A stretch of 64,000 nt of DNA from Apostichopus japonicus. Its lineage: Eukaryota > Echinodermata > Holothuroidea > Aspidochirotida > Stichopodidae. Shown here in pieces: positions 35,517 through 47,676 of this stretch (position 1 is the stretch's first letter; each line of letters starts with the position of its first letter). The translations under genes were made by a program, and so were the position numbers. Location: contig NC_092579.1 of assembly GCF_037975245.1 (NCBI RefSeq), forward strand, positions 2,905,001-2,969,000, read 5' to 3'. The notes below the pieces were generated by a model. That model was given only the letters and a program-made list of their open reading frames with translations. It was not told the origin of the DNA and ran no database searches.

Positions 35517-36159
35517 AACATATTTTGATAGTACTTGATATTTTCGTTATACCTGTGAAGGTTCCATGTCAACTCTATTTTTTTCCCTTGGAGTAATAGC
35601 AAAGATAAATTTTAACTATTTGTTTTACCTTTCATCTTTGACCTTTTCTTCCTGGGGTCTGCGAGACACAAGGGTTCACCAAGTTTGAGAAAAATCGGCC
35701 CACCCATTTTAGGAGGTCTTTTTATTATTAACACAACATTTTTCAGAAACAATCATTGAATGACACAATGACAAACACACACATACCCAAACCCAAACGC
35801 TCGCACACGTTTTAATCAATCCCTCAGTCATGGACTTCTGGTCACCATGGTTAAACCCCCACCTCCAGAGTAGCTACTCAAGATAACCAATCATTACCAT
35901 GCCAACTGTTGCTATGGCAACTGACGTAGCCGTATATGACCCAACTGTCAAAGGAACTACAATATCTGCTCCCGCTATGGGAGCGATGAGATAAAAAACA
36001 TTCCTGGGGCACTTGCATTAATGTGCAACTTTAACGCTTACTATTTTTAATATTAAAAATATGTATTATCAACCAACTATGATTTTTCTTTTAGTCCCCA
36101 GAATGTTGCAACAAAAGTCAACATTGAAGCCACTTTATATACTTTATCCGAAGGCCAAT

Positions 36160-36304
36160 ATATACACATATATATATATATATAAATGTGTATGTGTGTG
36201 TGTATATATATATTTGTATATATATATGTATATATATATATTATATATATACACATATATATATAATATATATGTGTATATATATATACATATATATATA
36301 TATG

Positions 36305-36336
<32 letters not shown>

Positions 36337-36385
36337 TATATATACATATATATATATATATATGTGTGTATATATATATATATAT
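36160..36385. repeat. TA/TG microsatellite replacing exon 2 of copy C
   Basis: More than 200 bp of TA with TGTGTA interruptions, at the position of gene B's array plus exon 2. Confidence 0.9.
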
Positions 36386-38700
36386 TGAAGGTATTAATTT
36401 TGTTAATGGTGAAATTGTTTTTATTTTCTTATAATTAAGATTATTATATATGCGCTGACTTTACTAAATGTATTGGTTTGTCATAGCTTCATACGGTGAA
36501 TTGGGCCTAAATCAACGTTAAAAAAAAAAAAAAAAAATTGGGGTACACTCAAAGCCTTGGGATGAACCGGTCAGGACTCAATGTGATTGTGAAGCTATGT
36601 AGGCACAAACAAAGAATGAGACCAAAAATCTTAACACACAAAACGTTCATCCACAATGAGTAAAAAAGTGTACAGAAGTTGTTTCGATTTCTCTAATTGG
36701 TTGTGCGATTATTCGAAAGGGTTAAGAACTAAACACTGCCCGAAACTAAAGCTTTATTCTGATACAATCTCCTATAAATATTATTATTGTTATTATGAAG
36801 TCATACACTGAAAAAATAAACTAGTCAATATTGCCACGGACTAACGTTAAATTAGTCTGTAACGTTAGTCAATGCACACGGACTAGCAAAAATCTTCGTT
36901 TCATCGCTGCTTCTTAGTCAGTTTACACTGACTAAGGAAAATATAATCGCAGCTAAGTCGGTGGCGACGGACTAAGGTATTTTAACCCATGGACTAAGAA
37001 CGATACGCCCCCCGATTTACGCCATAATCGTAGCTTAGTCGGTGTCGACGGACTAATGTATTTTAACCCAATTCGATTCACTTCAATTTGGAAACCGAGA
37101 GGCAACGGCAGCTTGCTGGACTTGGCATAGTTTCATACGATCACTCTAAGCAACTTTCAACCGTAAATCACCCAAGAAGGTCTTTAGAAGAATGGAGGTA
37201 TTAACTGCCATCATCGGCCTACCTGTTATTCCTTTCACTTGAAGGTAAAATTAAAGTTAATTGTTAGGCCACTGGCACTAGTACTGTATTATGGTTAGTG
37301 TAACGCTACCGTTGTCACGCTGGCGTTTCGCAATACACAAGTGCAATGACAGTGAGTAGCCTATAGGCTTCCACTGGGTACTGCAGTGCATTCTCAACAC
37401 TAAAGTGTGCATTCTAAACACCAATTAACAATGTGTTATGTGTGTATTGGGCTAGATTGAACAGTGGCACATAATCTTCTAATTTATTCCCAAACAAATA
37501 CTGGAACTATAAGTCTCAATAGTTTATTTGAAGTCTACACTCATTTGGTAAAGATTTCCTGTAATTTCCCATGTGAATCTAAATGGGTAGGCTTTGTGAT
37601 ATTGAATAAGCAAGGCTAGACCTTCAAACGTACAGTCACAGTAGGCTGAACAAATTATGTTGGCTAGTCAACGGTATTATATGTTGCGAGCAGTCAGGAT
37701 GCACGCTTCAGTTCTATTTAACCTTTTCATTTATCATTTTTTAGTATTTAATTTCCGGTCACGCCCAGGAAACAATTGCGACATTCCTTCACGGTCGACT
37801 TGTTTACTGTAAGAAGTATTAACCGTTTTTTCTCAGGAAAGCTTGATAGTCTGAAGTTATTATAACATGTGCTTTTAGTATACTGCCAAAAGAGTAAGTT
37901 GTTGTATTTGTATTGATCTTTTATGTAGAAGTAACGGAAAATTTAGTATGTTTAGTTTGGTCTGATTGCACGTTTTTTTTTTTCTGTCCAATGTAGTGCA
38001 GGGTTCACTTGCGCGAATTCAAATTATTCTGTTTTACTTTATGTATTTGTATATGCATCGATTCGTAGATTATGATGTTTTTTTGACATTTATTTGTAAT
38101 TCAAGCATATCTGTTTAGTAGCAAAGTTTAAAGGTTAAGATTAATTAGTTTTCTCTTTTTGATCCTAGATTGAATGAAACTCATTGACATAAATAATAGA
38201 TCAGATGATACAGTTTAACGCAGTTGCTAAAACTCTGGGTATTCTCTAGTCTTCGCCGGTCCATTATATACTTCAGTACTACTAGTAAGACTAAATCAAA
38301 ACGACCGAAAGACAAACTTAGTGTAACAAAGTACTGATTCTCCTCTAGCCTAGGTCTAAACAGGCTTGTTATGTGAGCAAGCAAAATAACTAAAAACGAT
38401 TAGGCCTATAAATAAGTTGGCTCAGTGCATTTGTGTTTCTAAAATTTTATATTGTTAAAGATCATAAAAACAAACAAAGATTTAGCCCATGCTTTATTAT
38501 CTCTGTATTCTGGGCATTTGATTCTGGTTGCAATGGTGATGACACTCTGGTTCAAATGTTCAGCTTTAAATACAGTCTTCTTCAAACTTTGGGATTGTAT
38601 TTTGAGACTATAGTGGAAGCAAATCTCACATAACTTTGTGGTGATAACTTTATTTAATTTTTTTTCAAATGATGAATACTTTGCTGTTTCTTTTTTCCAG

Positions 38701-38915
38701 CAGGAATTGAAAAGCCAAATATCTAAGTCAAGGGTGAGGTTTCCTGTGATGTACGACACCAGTGTGGAGGCAACAACAGAAGAGGAGAACTGTGTTATAT
38801 ATGGCTTAAAGACATGTTTTAAGATGATATATTGGTACCCTTCGCAGAACAAAAGAGTTTATCCAAGAGTCCAAAAAGCAAAGGAACAAGTACTACAGAG
38901 AAAAAAGATGGAAGA
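38701..38915 (+). CDS. Exon-like segment inside the CACTG element, function unknown
   Basis: 215 nt open in one frame between a strong acceptor (CTGTTTCTTTTTTCCAG) and a consensus donor (GAAGA|GTGAGT). It encodes a polar segment beginning QELKSQISKSRVRFPVMYD, then an acidic run, a Cys/Tyr-rich stretch and a Lys/Gln-rich helix. A possible next exon follows the acceptor at 40690 and would end within about 30 nt in the matching phase. I do not recognise the family. It may be a captured host exon or the remnant of an element gene. Confidence 0.45.
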
Positions 38916-39056
38916 GTGAGTGTAACTATTGTACCCAACTGTTTAATGATATTAAAGATACTTTTCATAACCTGTTTAAAAAAAAAAAACAGTCTAGTAT
39001 ATCATTTACGTGCAAGCTTCATAAGTTTGGTCAAATTTTCACTGATCTGTAGAGCG

Positions 39057-40430
39057 GGAGTCCAGAAGGTTTGGTTAGTTGGGAAGGTAACAAATTGCCT
39101 GGTACATCACAATGTTCACAATGCATTCCTGTATATGAAACCTGACGACTGGCAAACCGACTGTGGTGGATGTGGCTGGGAGAGCAATTTTAAAGTCACC
39201 TAATAGCTAACCTAGATCAGCTTTCATGGTAACCACATCAAAGTAAGAACAATATGTCAGGTATGGCCCCAAGAGCAACAAATGGTCATCGCCAGTAATT
39301 ATTGGTGGTGGTGTACCCCTGCCAGTGATCAACAATTGACCCCTCACGGCTGAACTAGGTCAGCTCATGAGGTAACCACTTGAAACCTACTGGAAAATGT
39401 TGGTTAGGACTTCAGATACAAGGGATGGGCATTGCCAGTAATTTTTATTGGTGGGGTACCCCTGCCAGTAGACCCCCAATATGCCCATCCCCTCATTGAC
39501 CGAGGTGAGCTCATGATTTGACCAGTTGAAACCTACAGGAAAATGATAGGTATCACTTCATATGTAAGGATGTGGCATTTCCAGTATTTTATATTGGTGG
39601 GCCACCACTGCCAGAGTCCGCCAATCCCTTACATATACAGTAGAATCCTGTCAATCATTTTCCAGTAGTTTTCAACTGGTTAAATCATGAGCTGACCTAG
39701 ATCAATGAGGGGGGGGGGGCATTTTGGGGGTCTACTGGCAGGGGTACCCCACTAATATAAATTACTGGAAATGCCCATCCCTTACATATAGAGTCCTGCC
39801 AATCATGTTACATTAGTTTTCAACTGGTTACCTCATGAGCTAATCTAGGTCAATGAGGGAATGGGCATTTTGGGGGTCTACTGGCAGGGGTCCCCCCCCT
39901 AATATAAATTACTGGAAATGCCACATCCTTACATATGAAGTGATACCATTTTCCAATAGTTTTCAACTGGTTACATCATGAGCTCATCTAGGTCAATGGG
40001 GGATGGGCATTTTGGGGGTCTACTGGCAGGGGTACCCACCAATAAAAATTACTGGCAATGCCCATCAGTTGTATCTGAAGTCCTAACCAACATTTTCCAG
40101 TAGGTTTCAAGTGGTTACCTCATGAGCTGACCTAGTTCAGCCGTGAGGGGTCAATTGTTGATCACTGGCAGGGATACCCCACCACCAATAATTACTGGCA
40201 ATGGCCATTTGTTGCTCTTGGGGCCATACCTGACACATTGTACTTACTTTGATGTGTTACCATGAAAACTGATCTAGGTTAGCTATCAGGTGACTTTAAA
40301 ATTGCTCTCCCATTCACACCCACCACAGTCGGTTTGCCAGTCGTCAGGTTTCATATACAGGAATGCACTGTGAACATTGTGATGTACAAGGCAATTGGTT
40401 ACCTTCCCAGCTAACCAAACCCTCTGGGCT
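39057..40430. repeat. 1.4-kb fold-back (inverted repeat) with internal ~130-bp repeats
   Basis: The outer 39057-39330 and 40170-40430 are clear inverted copies, for example 'cctggtacatcacaatgtt' against 'aacattgtgatgtacaagg'. Toward the centre (about 39700) the arms consist of several variants of a module with 'tgggggtctactggcagggg' and 'aattactggaaatgccca', inverted relative to each other across the centre. There is no coding potential. Intramolecular pairing over about 600 bp per arm is possible. Confidence 0.85.
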
Positions 40431-41884
40431 CCCGGTCTATTGGGATCATTATTAACATGATTAACATAATTATTAAGCTTTGAAAAATAACTTGGTGTCA
40501 TGCTATGCAAAGCTAATAATTATTTGGTAAAGCTGCTATTCCTGGCTTATAATTTGAGGGACCTAGATTAAATGTATACCTCCCAATATGTTATAAAATT
40601 TTAATGTAAATGTATGTTTATGATAATGTGGGTTATCATGTGCTATATCTGTATCTGTGCTTACACGTATATCATCTTTTCTGTTCACAGGTCAATAATG
40701 GTGCAGATTTTGGCTTCCTGAAGACAATTGGGAGGCCATTTGTAGTTAAGAGAAACACTCTTTGTTCGTGAAGACTTAACTGGTGTCGATTTGGGGTACC
40801 ACTTTAAAACGAAAGTCATGAGGAACTCTTGCCCAAGATTCAACTTTGCATTATTGTGCAGTGCTATACTTTTGCGATTCATGTTTGATCCATTAACTTG
40901 TCTTAACTTTGTTGGAATAAAATCATATTATCAGATTTTTGTTTACAGTGATTTCTTCTCTATCTGTCGAAAGTCAGCCTATGTAGACATCAGAAGTTTT
41001 ATCAGAAATAAATACTGCCAACGTACACATTATTTGTGTTTCTTCTGCTCTCTTTTCTTTCAGTGATGCTAGTCAGTGAAACTAGTCGGGTTTAATTCTT
41101 TCAGTGATTCTAGTCAGTGCAACTAGTCAGTCGATACCGACTAAGAAAGGTTAGTCGGGAGAGGCACCATCCTGACTAATGTAAAACCTGCTATAAACTA
41201 GTCGGTGGCTCATATAAATTAGTCGGTAAAGACCGACTAATGTCACCAACTAATGTAACTTACTAATATACATTTACCGACTAAGAAATTGTTGATCGAC
41301 TTAGCTGACGGACTAAGATGACCGACTAAGAAATCCAACTGACTAAGGAATAAATTAGTCGGTATAGCAACTGACTAAGGCTATGTTAGTCGGGAGAGGC
41401 ACCAGATGGACTAACGTTATGTTAGTCGGTGAACCAATTTAAGTTTTCAGTGTAGACAGGGGCGTGCACAGCATTTCAACTGGCCGGGTGGGGTCACCAA
41501 AAGTTCGCACCTGAACCTTCACGGAAGGGCCAGAGGCGGATGAAGGATATTAAAAGGGGTGTTATCCTGAGGTCATTGAAGCCGACAGCCATGTAGGTAT
41601 GGGGCACTTCCCAGAAGAAACAAAAGCTTCAAATTCTGCCGATATTGAGGCATATAGAGTGGTCTGGGGGATACAAACCCCAGAAAATAATTGAATTGAG
41701 ATGTGATGCGAAGCGTGACTTTGCAAGTATCTGATGTGTTTATGAGCGTCGTGTACACTGGAGTATATGATTTACTATTCAATAATATAATGGTTTACTT
41801 ACTGATAAATCCCTTTCTTTGTCTTCTAACATTGCATATATTGCCATTCTTTACAACCACTCTTGACTGTTTGGTCTTCTGCAG

Positions 41885-42613
41885 GATATTCGAACATATT
41901 GCCGAGAAGACGGTTACCTGGATAGTGATCGACTTTATGACATGGCAGACCAATTAGATTCAGTACTCTCTCACTTAACCGACCAGATCAGTTTATATTC
42001 GTCCCAGGGAGGTTTGCTTGGCAACCTGTTAATCGTATCTTCGTTTATCCCGTCACCTCTAAGAACTGCCCTCTTTTACTACGGTGGATACTTGACTTTG
42101 GGTTCTAGAGTTGGGCACATCAGTAACTTAGTTTTGAAAAGCATTAGAGATGATATAAATGAGGAAGAACTGAACGGCACCCTCTTCCGAATGCGTAAAG
42201 GGCATCACAACATCGAAGTTTATAAGGTAGCACGTAAAGGCATCGACAGTCTACCTGCAGCAGCATCAGCAGCAAAGTTACTCATGAACGGCAAAATGCT
42301 TCTCAGCGAGGAAGAGTCACAGAAGATCATTCGCAGACTTCACAATATTGAAAAGATTGTGCCATCGATTTTGAAAGGCGAGAAAATAGACCTAGATGAC
42401 CTTTTAGAACTATGCACCAATTTATACGAGATCCTTGATCATTTCGACGCACTTACCATTGTTCGAGAAACTTGGCAGAAAGTTAAAGGGCAGATTTATG
42501 AACTGAAAAAGGGTTCAACGAATGCTGTTGGATCGTTCAAAGGGCACAAAAGTGCCATCAGTTCAGAATTGAAGAGCGTCCTCGGCGGTTCTTTTCAGTT
42601 ACTTGGCTCAAAG
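41885..42613 (+). pseudogene. Gene C exon 3 (intact core-domain exon of the damaged copy)
   Basis: 243 codons, open, with the same acceptor and the same weak AAG|GTTATT donor as gene B. A small SAA insertion follows the 'DSLPA' position. The preserved frame suggests the copy became defective recently or that this exon is still used. Confidence 0.75.
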
Positions 42614-44341
42614 GTTATTAAACTTTACAGTATTTAACAAGAAATAAAATAGTTCATACACCCACCACATATATCGAAAGCAATAATAAAGGTATGCGAT
42701 GGAAATTGCATGTGTTTATGTGACGCCTTCGGTTGTAAACACGATAAGTCAAACGTCAATAAGTATAGGCAATATATGAAGCTACAAACCTAACCTAATA
42801 ATTTGTTATATGACCTTTGACCGCTGACCCTCTCATGTCATCGCTCACGAATCTAAACAGCGGATGCCTGGGTAAACACCTACCGACTTTGACTTCCACG
42901 AGCCTTGTCACTTGTGAGAAGTGTTCTACAAACTTGGTTCTAATGAGCTTTGACCTCTGACCTTTAGCCATATAACGTCTAACAGTGACAAATTAGTCCA
43001 TTGAGCTTGCAGATTAGGAGAAGTTTGTGGCACACTTTTCGCACGACTTTGGACGTTGGACGATGGAATTGTTTAAGACTTGTCGTTCAATATATATGGT
43101 ACCCACTATTCAAAGGACCAGCACACTGCTGATTAGAACACACTATATTCTTTTAATGCGCTTAGATGGTGAGAGTCACCGATGCCCGAGCTTACATACT
43201 TATGTGAAAACATTGATCAAATCCATGGCCTTCTGCAGCCCCAAGATCACCCAATTAGCCTATCTCTCTCCTTTTCTTTCAGACTATGGTCGAATGTCTT
43301 CAGTGGAACATTAAGCGTATTGAATATCTATTATGAGGCAGAGAACATCGATTCCACGAAAGGACACATCAGAAATAAGAAGGCCTTGGTACGTGAACTT
43401 CGAGCTATTGCGAGAAACGTAAGACAAATTTGTGCTGGGTTAGACTCTTGTACAAACTAAAGGTCGTGGTCTTTATATGCTGAACATTCGCCAGGTTTAT
43501 ACACCTTATCTTTAAATACAGGATTGGCAGAGAAGGGATGGGCTACTAAAAGGTGTGTGTTTGTGGGGGAGGGGTGGGGGTGAGGGTTAACCCATCATGA
43601 ATTGCCCTCATAGGACGTTTGGTGACATATTTTGATCGTATCTTATGATAATAATAGTTTTGATTTCTTTTTGCGCAATATTATCCAATAAAATCATTTC
43701 TGGACAATCGCACAAGCTTTCAATGGACTTGTTTCCATTGACTTATCTGCATCATTCAAAATAGATACCGTTTCTGTATAAAACATAGAAATATTTAAAA
43801 AAAAGCAAAACTAATTGAAACTAAGAAGAAAGATATAGCTCAGTCACTCCCTATTCCCCTTTTCCACCTCCCCCTACCCCCCCACCCCCATAAAAACACC
43901 CGTCTAGAATAGTAAAATATTGTGTACATTATATATACTCAACTTGATAGGCGTATGAATAAACATTATGTTGTTGTTTTGTTTATATGAAGACGTATTA
44001 GTTTCACCCTCCTACTGTGAGATCTTTCTTAGGTATAAACAGGTGTATTTTCTTTGTTAGTTTGTGTGGATTCACTTTTTATTAATTGTTGTTTATAATT
44101 GTTGTACTTGTCTTAGTAAAGGTGGTGATGTAAATATTTATTCTCGTAATATAAGTTTTTTAATTATCAGTCTTATGTTAAACGTAGCATTTAGAAGTTT
44201 ACTTTCACATTATTTTATAACATTAGTGTCAGATTAAAACTGTAAAACACGCAAGTTTGCATTTTACCCTCATATATTAATGTGCTGAAATTATTTAACT
44301 TAATCTTCCAATTTTTGTAAAATGTGGCGTGTACATATTTA

Positions 44342-44376
<35 letters not shown>

Positions 44377-44573
44377 TAAGATTTTCATTTATATATATAT
44401 ATATATATATATACTGTTATTGGGGGATGTGCTAGTTTGGATGATGTTATTCAACTATAGGCCTAACGTGAGGCCTTCCACAGGAAAAGACAGACAACAA
44501 CTTCATAAGGCACATTATCATGAATGATAAAGGCTATTATTTTATTCACTAATTTTTATATGGTGTGATTATC

Positions 44574-47168
44574 ATCAGCAATAACTTATAAGAATCCTGT
44601 AGAAACCGAACAATTTTACCAAAATCTTGAAGATCTACTAAATACTGTCAATAAAAAAGAAGTGATTATATGTGGTGATTTCAATGCAAAAGTTGGCTCA
44701 TCAAATCCTTTCTTTCCTAAACATATTGGAAAATACACCACTGGAAATACTAATACTAATGGTGATTTCTTAACAGACCTAATTGTACGTAATGATCTAT
44801 ACTTATGTAATACTTTCTACAAACACAAACTTGAGCATATCAACACTTATACAAGTAATTTTATACCCAATAATCACAGAAACCCAATCAGGAGCCAAAT
44901 TGACTATATCATAGCCCCATTAAACTTCAAAATTATTAATATTGATGCTCGAGCTTATAATGGCCTTCATATTAACACTGATCACAAAATCATTATAAGT
45001 AGTTTCACCCTGAATAGCTCAACAAGAAGACAAATTTATCCAGTCAATAAGACTGTTGAAAGAAGTAATTCCTGCCATCTTAAATCAAACAAAATTAACT
45101 ATAATGAAAACGTATTTAACACATTAAACGAAACCAATTTTTCCCAATCACCAGCTACGTATTGGAAGGAACTGTCAACAGTTTGTTTAAACAATGCCCG
45201 AAACTTAAATCCACCAACAAAAAAAGTACGTTTTAATAATACTAAAATAGCAAGCTTATCCAAGAAACAAAAAGACCTAAGACTACAGATTGACAACTGT
45301 AAAGATATTGATCAAAAGAGAAATTTAAAAACTAAAAGGAACAAAATAATTAAACAACAACATTTTCTAGTCAAAACTACCCATGAACAAAAATTAATTG
45401 ACGATATTTCCGAAATTGAAAATTGTAAGGATGACTCCCATCGTTTCTTTAAAGCAATAAGAATAGTACAACAAAAGAGTAAGAGAGACCCTATTACAAT
45501 TAAAATTGGCGATAAACATATAGGAGATACCGACGCAAAAATTAAAGAAATCAGCAAACATTTCGAAAAGACTTTTAACTGCAATATTCCAGATCCCAAA
45601 CCAAACGTGTTTCCAGAGAAACTAAACACGCCCTTTGATGAAGATGAAATTAAACAAGCAGTCTCATCCTTAAAAAATAATAAAACCCCAGGTTGTGACA
45701 AGGTCACAGCCGAACATCTCAAATATGCCCCATGCACACACAAACACATAGCAAATATCTTAAATAGTATAGCCGAATCAGGAGATTTCCCAATTGAAAT
45801 TAAACAAGGAATCCTAACTCCTATCCAAAAACCGGGAAAGACTAAAGGTCCACCAGAAAACTTAAGACCAGTAATTTTATTATCAACACTGAGGAAAATT
45901 CTTGCGGTTTGTGTGGCCAGGAGGATTCGTCCGTCAATTGATGAGCATATCCTCCCCATTACCCAAACTGCCTACACTTCAGGACGTTGCACAGCTGAAC
46001 TTGTCTTCGCTTTTAAAGTGTTAGCAGAAAAAGCTATAACATCCATAGGTTACACTATAAATCTATTGATGCTAGATATGAGCAAGGCGTTCGACACAAT
46101 TCAAAGAGGATCCTTGCTAACTGACCTAGAACAGGTTCTTGACAACGACGAACTTCACCTGATATCACTACTAATCGATAACGTCTCCTACACCGTCAAA
46201 TTAGAGGGCAAACTAGGACTTCCTTTTAACACTAACATTGGTTCACCACAAGGAGATAGTGCAAGTGCACTATTTTTTATAACTTATCTAGCCAACTCTA
46301 TGAAATCAGATGATAATGATATCGATGCAGTTATCCTCCCATCGCAGTTAGTTGATCATGATTACAGCACTACCACCACTAATTCTTTTTTCACAGTAGA
46401 CCAACAATACGCTGATGATATCTCTTGGGCATCAACTGGTCAGCATATACTGCAAGACATCGAAAAACGAGTCTCTGACAAACTGGCAGTAAGAAATCTG
46501 AAAATCAATTGCACAAAAACTGAGAAATTTACAATCACAAGAAAAGGAAATGACAGTTGGAAGAAATGTAAATATGTTGGAAGCTTGCTGGGAACCGAAG
46601 AAGACATTAACAGAAGAATTGGTATAACCAACGGTGCTTTCAACACACTGTCAAGCATTTTTAAAAGCAAAAACATAAGCCGGAAAATTAAGCTTAGGAT
46701 CTTTGAGACTTTATTAAAGAGTATTTTTTTGTACTATTGCGAACTGTGGGGCACAACGAAGGATCTTGATCGCAAAATTGACACTTTTCAAAGGAGACTA
46801 CTTCGAAATATTCTCAACATTAGATGGACCAATAATAATTGGTTATCAAATGATGAGCTCTACAACGAAACCAACCAAACACCTTGGTCATCGATAGTCG
46901 CACATAGAAGATTGAGATTTTTCGGTCATGTAGCAAGACTCCAAGAGGACGCTCCAGCAAAGGTTGCTCTAAGAGAAGCACTGAGACATACTGCTAAACC
47001 AGTTGGAAGGCCCGTGACTACCTTGCTTGGAAAAATAAAGTCGCAATTCAAGGACATTAATATTAACAGTTTCGAGGAAGCAATAAACCTTGCGCAAGAT
47101 CGTAAAACGTGGCGGAGGTTAATAACTGAGCATGTCGAATAGACGAGACTCAACTTACTACTACTACT
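44574..47168 (+). mobile_element. 5'-truncated RTE-like non-LTR retrotransposon
   Basis: Comparison with unit C ('gtgattatctcagagacc' near 31610) shows a 2595-bp insertion flanked by ATTATC (44568-44573 and 47169-47174). The coding frame is open right up to the 5' junction, so truncation occurred during target-primed integration. Only about 26 nt separate the stop from an (ACT)n tail, the very short 3' UTR and microsatellite tail typical of RTE elements. Confidence 0.9.
44575..47142 (+). CDS. RTE-like endonuclease (partial)-reverse transcriptase
   Basis: An intact frame of about 855 codons from the 5' junction to TAG (first Met at 44662). The C-terminal half of an APE-type endonuclease is visible ('IICGDFNAKVG', 'QIDYIIAP', 'TDHKIIISSF'). 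RT follows, with 'LKNNKTPGCDKVTAEHLK', 'LLMLDMSKAFDTIQR', 'IGSPQGDSASALFFITYL' and active site 'QYADDISW'. The C-terminal region carries the 'RRLLRNILNIRW...FFGHVARL...GRPVTTLLGKIK' pattern of RTE-type proteins. The 5' part of the endonuclease is missing, so this copy cannot be autonomous, but the remaining frame has no lesions. Confidence 0.9.
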   Translation, partial: SAITYKNPVETEQFYQNLEDLLNTVNKKEVIICGDFNAKVGSSNPFFPKHIGKYTTGNTNTNGDFLTDLIVRNDLYLCNTFYKHKLEHINTYTSNFIPNNHRNPIRSQIDYIIAPLNFKIINIDARAYNGLHINTDHKIIISSFTLNSSTRRQIYPVNKTVERSNSCHLKSNKINYNENVFNTLNETNFSQSPATYWKELSTVCLNNARNLNPPTKKVRFNNTKIASLSKKQKDLRLQIDNCKDIDQKRNLKTKRNKIIKQQHFLVKTTHEQKLIDDISEIENCKDDSHRFFKAIRIVQQKSKRDPITIKIGDKHIGDTDAKIKEISKHFEKTFNCNIPDPKPNVFPEKLNTPFDEDEIKQAVSSLKNNKTPGCDKVTAEHLKYAPCTHKHIANILNSIAESGDFPIEIKQGILTPIQKPGKTKGPPENLRPVILLSTLRKILAVCVARRIRPSIDEHILPITQTAYTSGRCTAELVFAFKVLAEKAITSIGYTINLLMLDMSKAFDTIQRGSLLTDLEQVLDNDELHLISLLIDNVSYTVKLEGKLGLPFNTNIGSPQGDSASALFFITYLANSMKSDDNDIDAVILPSQLVDHDYSTTTTNSFFTVDQQYADDISWASTGQHILQDIEKRVSDKLAVRNLKINCTKTEKFTITRKGNDSWKKCKYVGSLLGTEEDINRRIGITNGAFNTLSSIFKSKNISRKIKLRIFETLLKSIFLYYCELWGTTKDLDRKIDTFQRRLLRNILNIRWTNNNWLSNDELYNETNQTPWSSIVAHRRLRFFGHVARLQEDAPAKVALREALRHTAKPVGRPVTTLLGKIKSQFKDININSFEEAINLAQDRKTWRRLITEHVE

Positions 47169-47676
47169 ATTATCTCAGAGACCATGTGGGCTGTAATAAA
47201 CATGTCTAACTTTCAGAACTTGGACATATAAACCATCTTTGACAAAACTGATTCATTAGTGACAGGTAGCCAAAAGTCAATTTATTCGTTTTATACGAAA
47301 AAAATGGTAAACTGGAGAGGGATTCTGCGGACATGAAAACTATCTAAACTGGCTCACAATTGATTAATATGGAAATACTATGTCAAAGGAAGGTCATTGG
47401 AAAAGTGCATTGACTTTCAATATATCGAAAAGTCTACGAGAAAAGGTTTGTCAGTGTCAAAAGTTGAAACTGACACTTCACCAAGTTGCCTAGCAACAAC
47501 AGACTGTCTCTTATCCCTCCAAACATTATGTGTTTCTAGGGATGTTCTTGTGCATGCTAAAGAAGGTTACTATCCGTTATTGAAAACAAATATTGGATAG
47601 TCTTGAAAGGCAGAGCTATGAATGAAAATAACAAATTGAAAACGGTTGTAGAATGTGATTTATAAACTCTTTAATA

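Larger units (their letters stand above)
36806..41452. mobile_element. 4.6-kb CACTG-ended DNA transposon (EnSpm/CACTA-like, apparently non-autonomous)
   Basis: Comparison with unit B shows an insertion in 'gaagtcatagacagg', with TA duplicated at each side (36804-36805 and 41453-41454). Termini are CACTGAAAA and, reverse complemented, CACTGAAAA. Both subterminal regions (about 36840-37075 and 41075-41435) are dense with GACTAA/TTAGTC motifs in both orientations, about ten or more each. CACTN ends plus short subterminal repeats are the signature of CACTA/EnSpm elements. The interior lacks a transposase. It holds one exon-like segment (38701-38915) and a large fold-back structure (39057-40430). 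Confidence 0.8.
33119..43460 (+). pseudogene. Gene C: damaged copy of the ApoL-like gene
   Basis: Exon 1 (33119-33201, 27 codons plus 2 nt) and exon 3 (41885-42613, 243 codons) are intact and close to gene B. Exon 2 is missing. Where unit B has it, unit C has TA microsatellite running to 'ttgaaggtat' (36385-36394), which preserves only the exon end and donor. Joining exon 1 (phase 2) to exon 3 (phase 0) breaks the frame. At exon 4 (43283-43460) 8 bp are deleted directly after the acceptor relative to B, so splicing there leaves the conserved frame and meets an early TGA. The C-terminal coding text is otherwise preserved. A 4.6-kb transposon lies between the missing exon 2 and exon 3. An unseen alternative exon could still rescue a product. 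Confidence 0.75.
31476..44430 (+). repeat. Tandem duplication unit C
   Basis: Second unit of the block, enlarged by the 4.6-kb CACTG element at 36806-41452 and the hAT-like MITE at 32075-32455. Its ApoL-like gene is damaged. Confidence 0.85.

Noticed and set aside
36061-36438. Open frames of 66-125 codons rich in Tyr/Ile in both strands
   Set aside because: They are translations of a TA/TG microsatellite.
39720-40200. CRISPR-like spaced repeats in the fold-back region
   Set aside because: The modules are long, diverged, inverted around a centre and lie in a eukaryotic transposon, so this is not a CRISPR array.
45312-45959. 215-codon minus-strand frame
   Set aside because: It is an antisense shadow of the RTE reverse transcriptase ORF.
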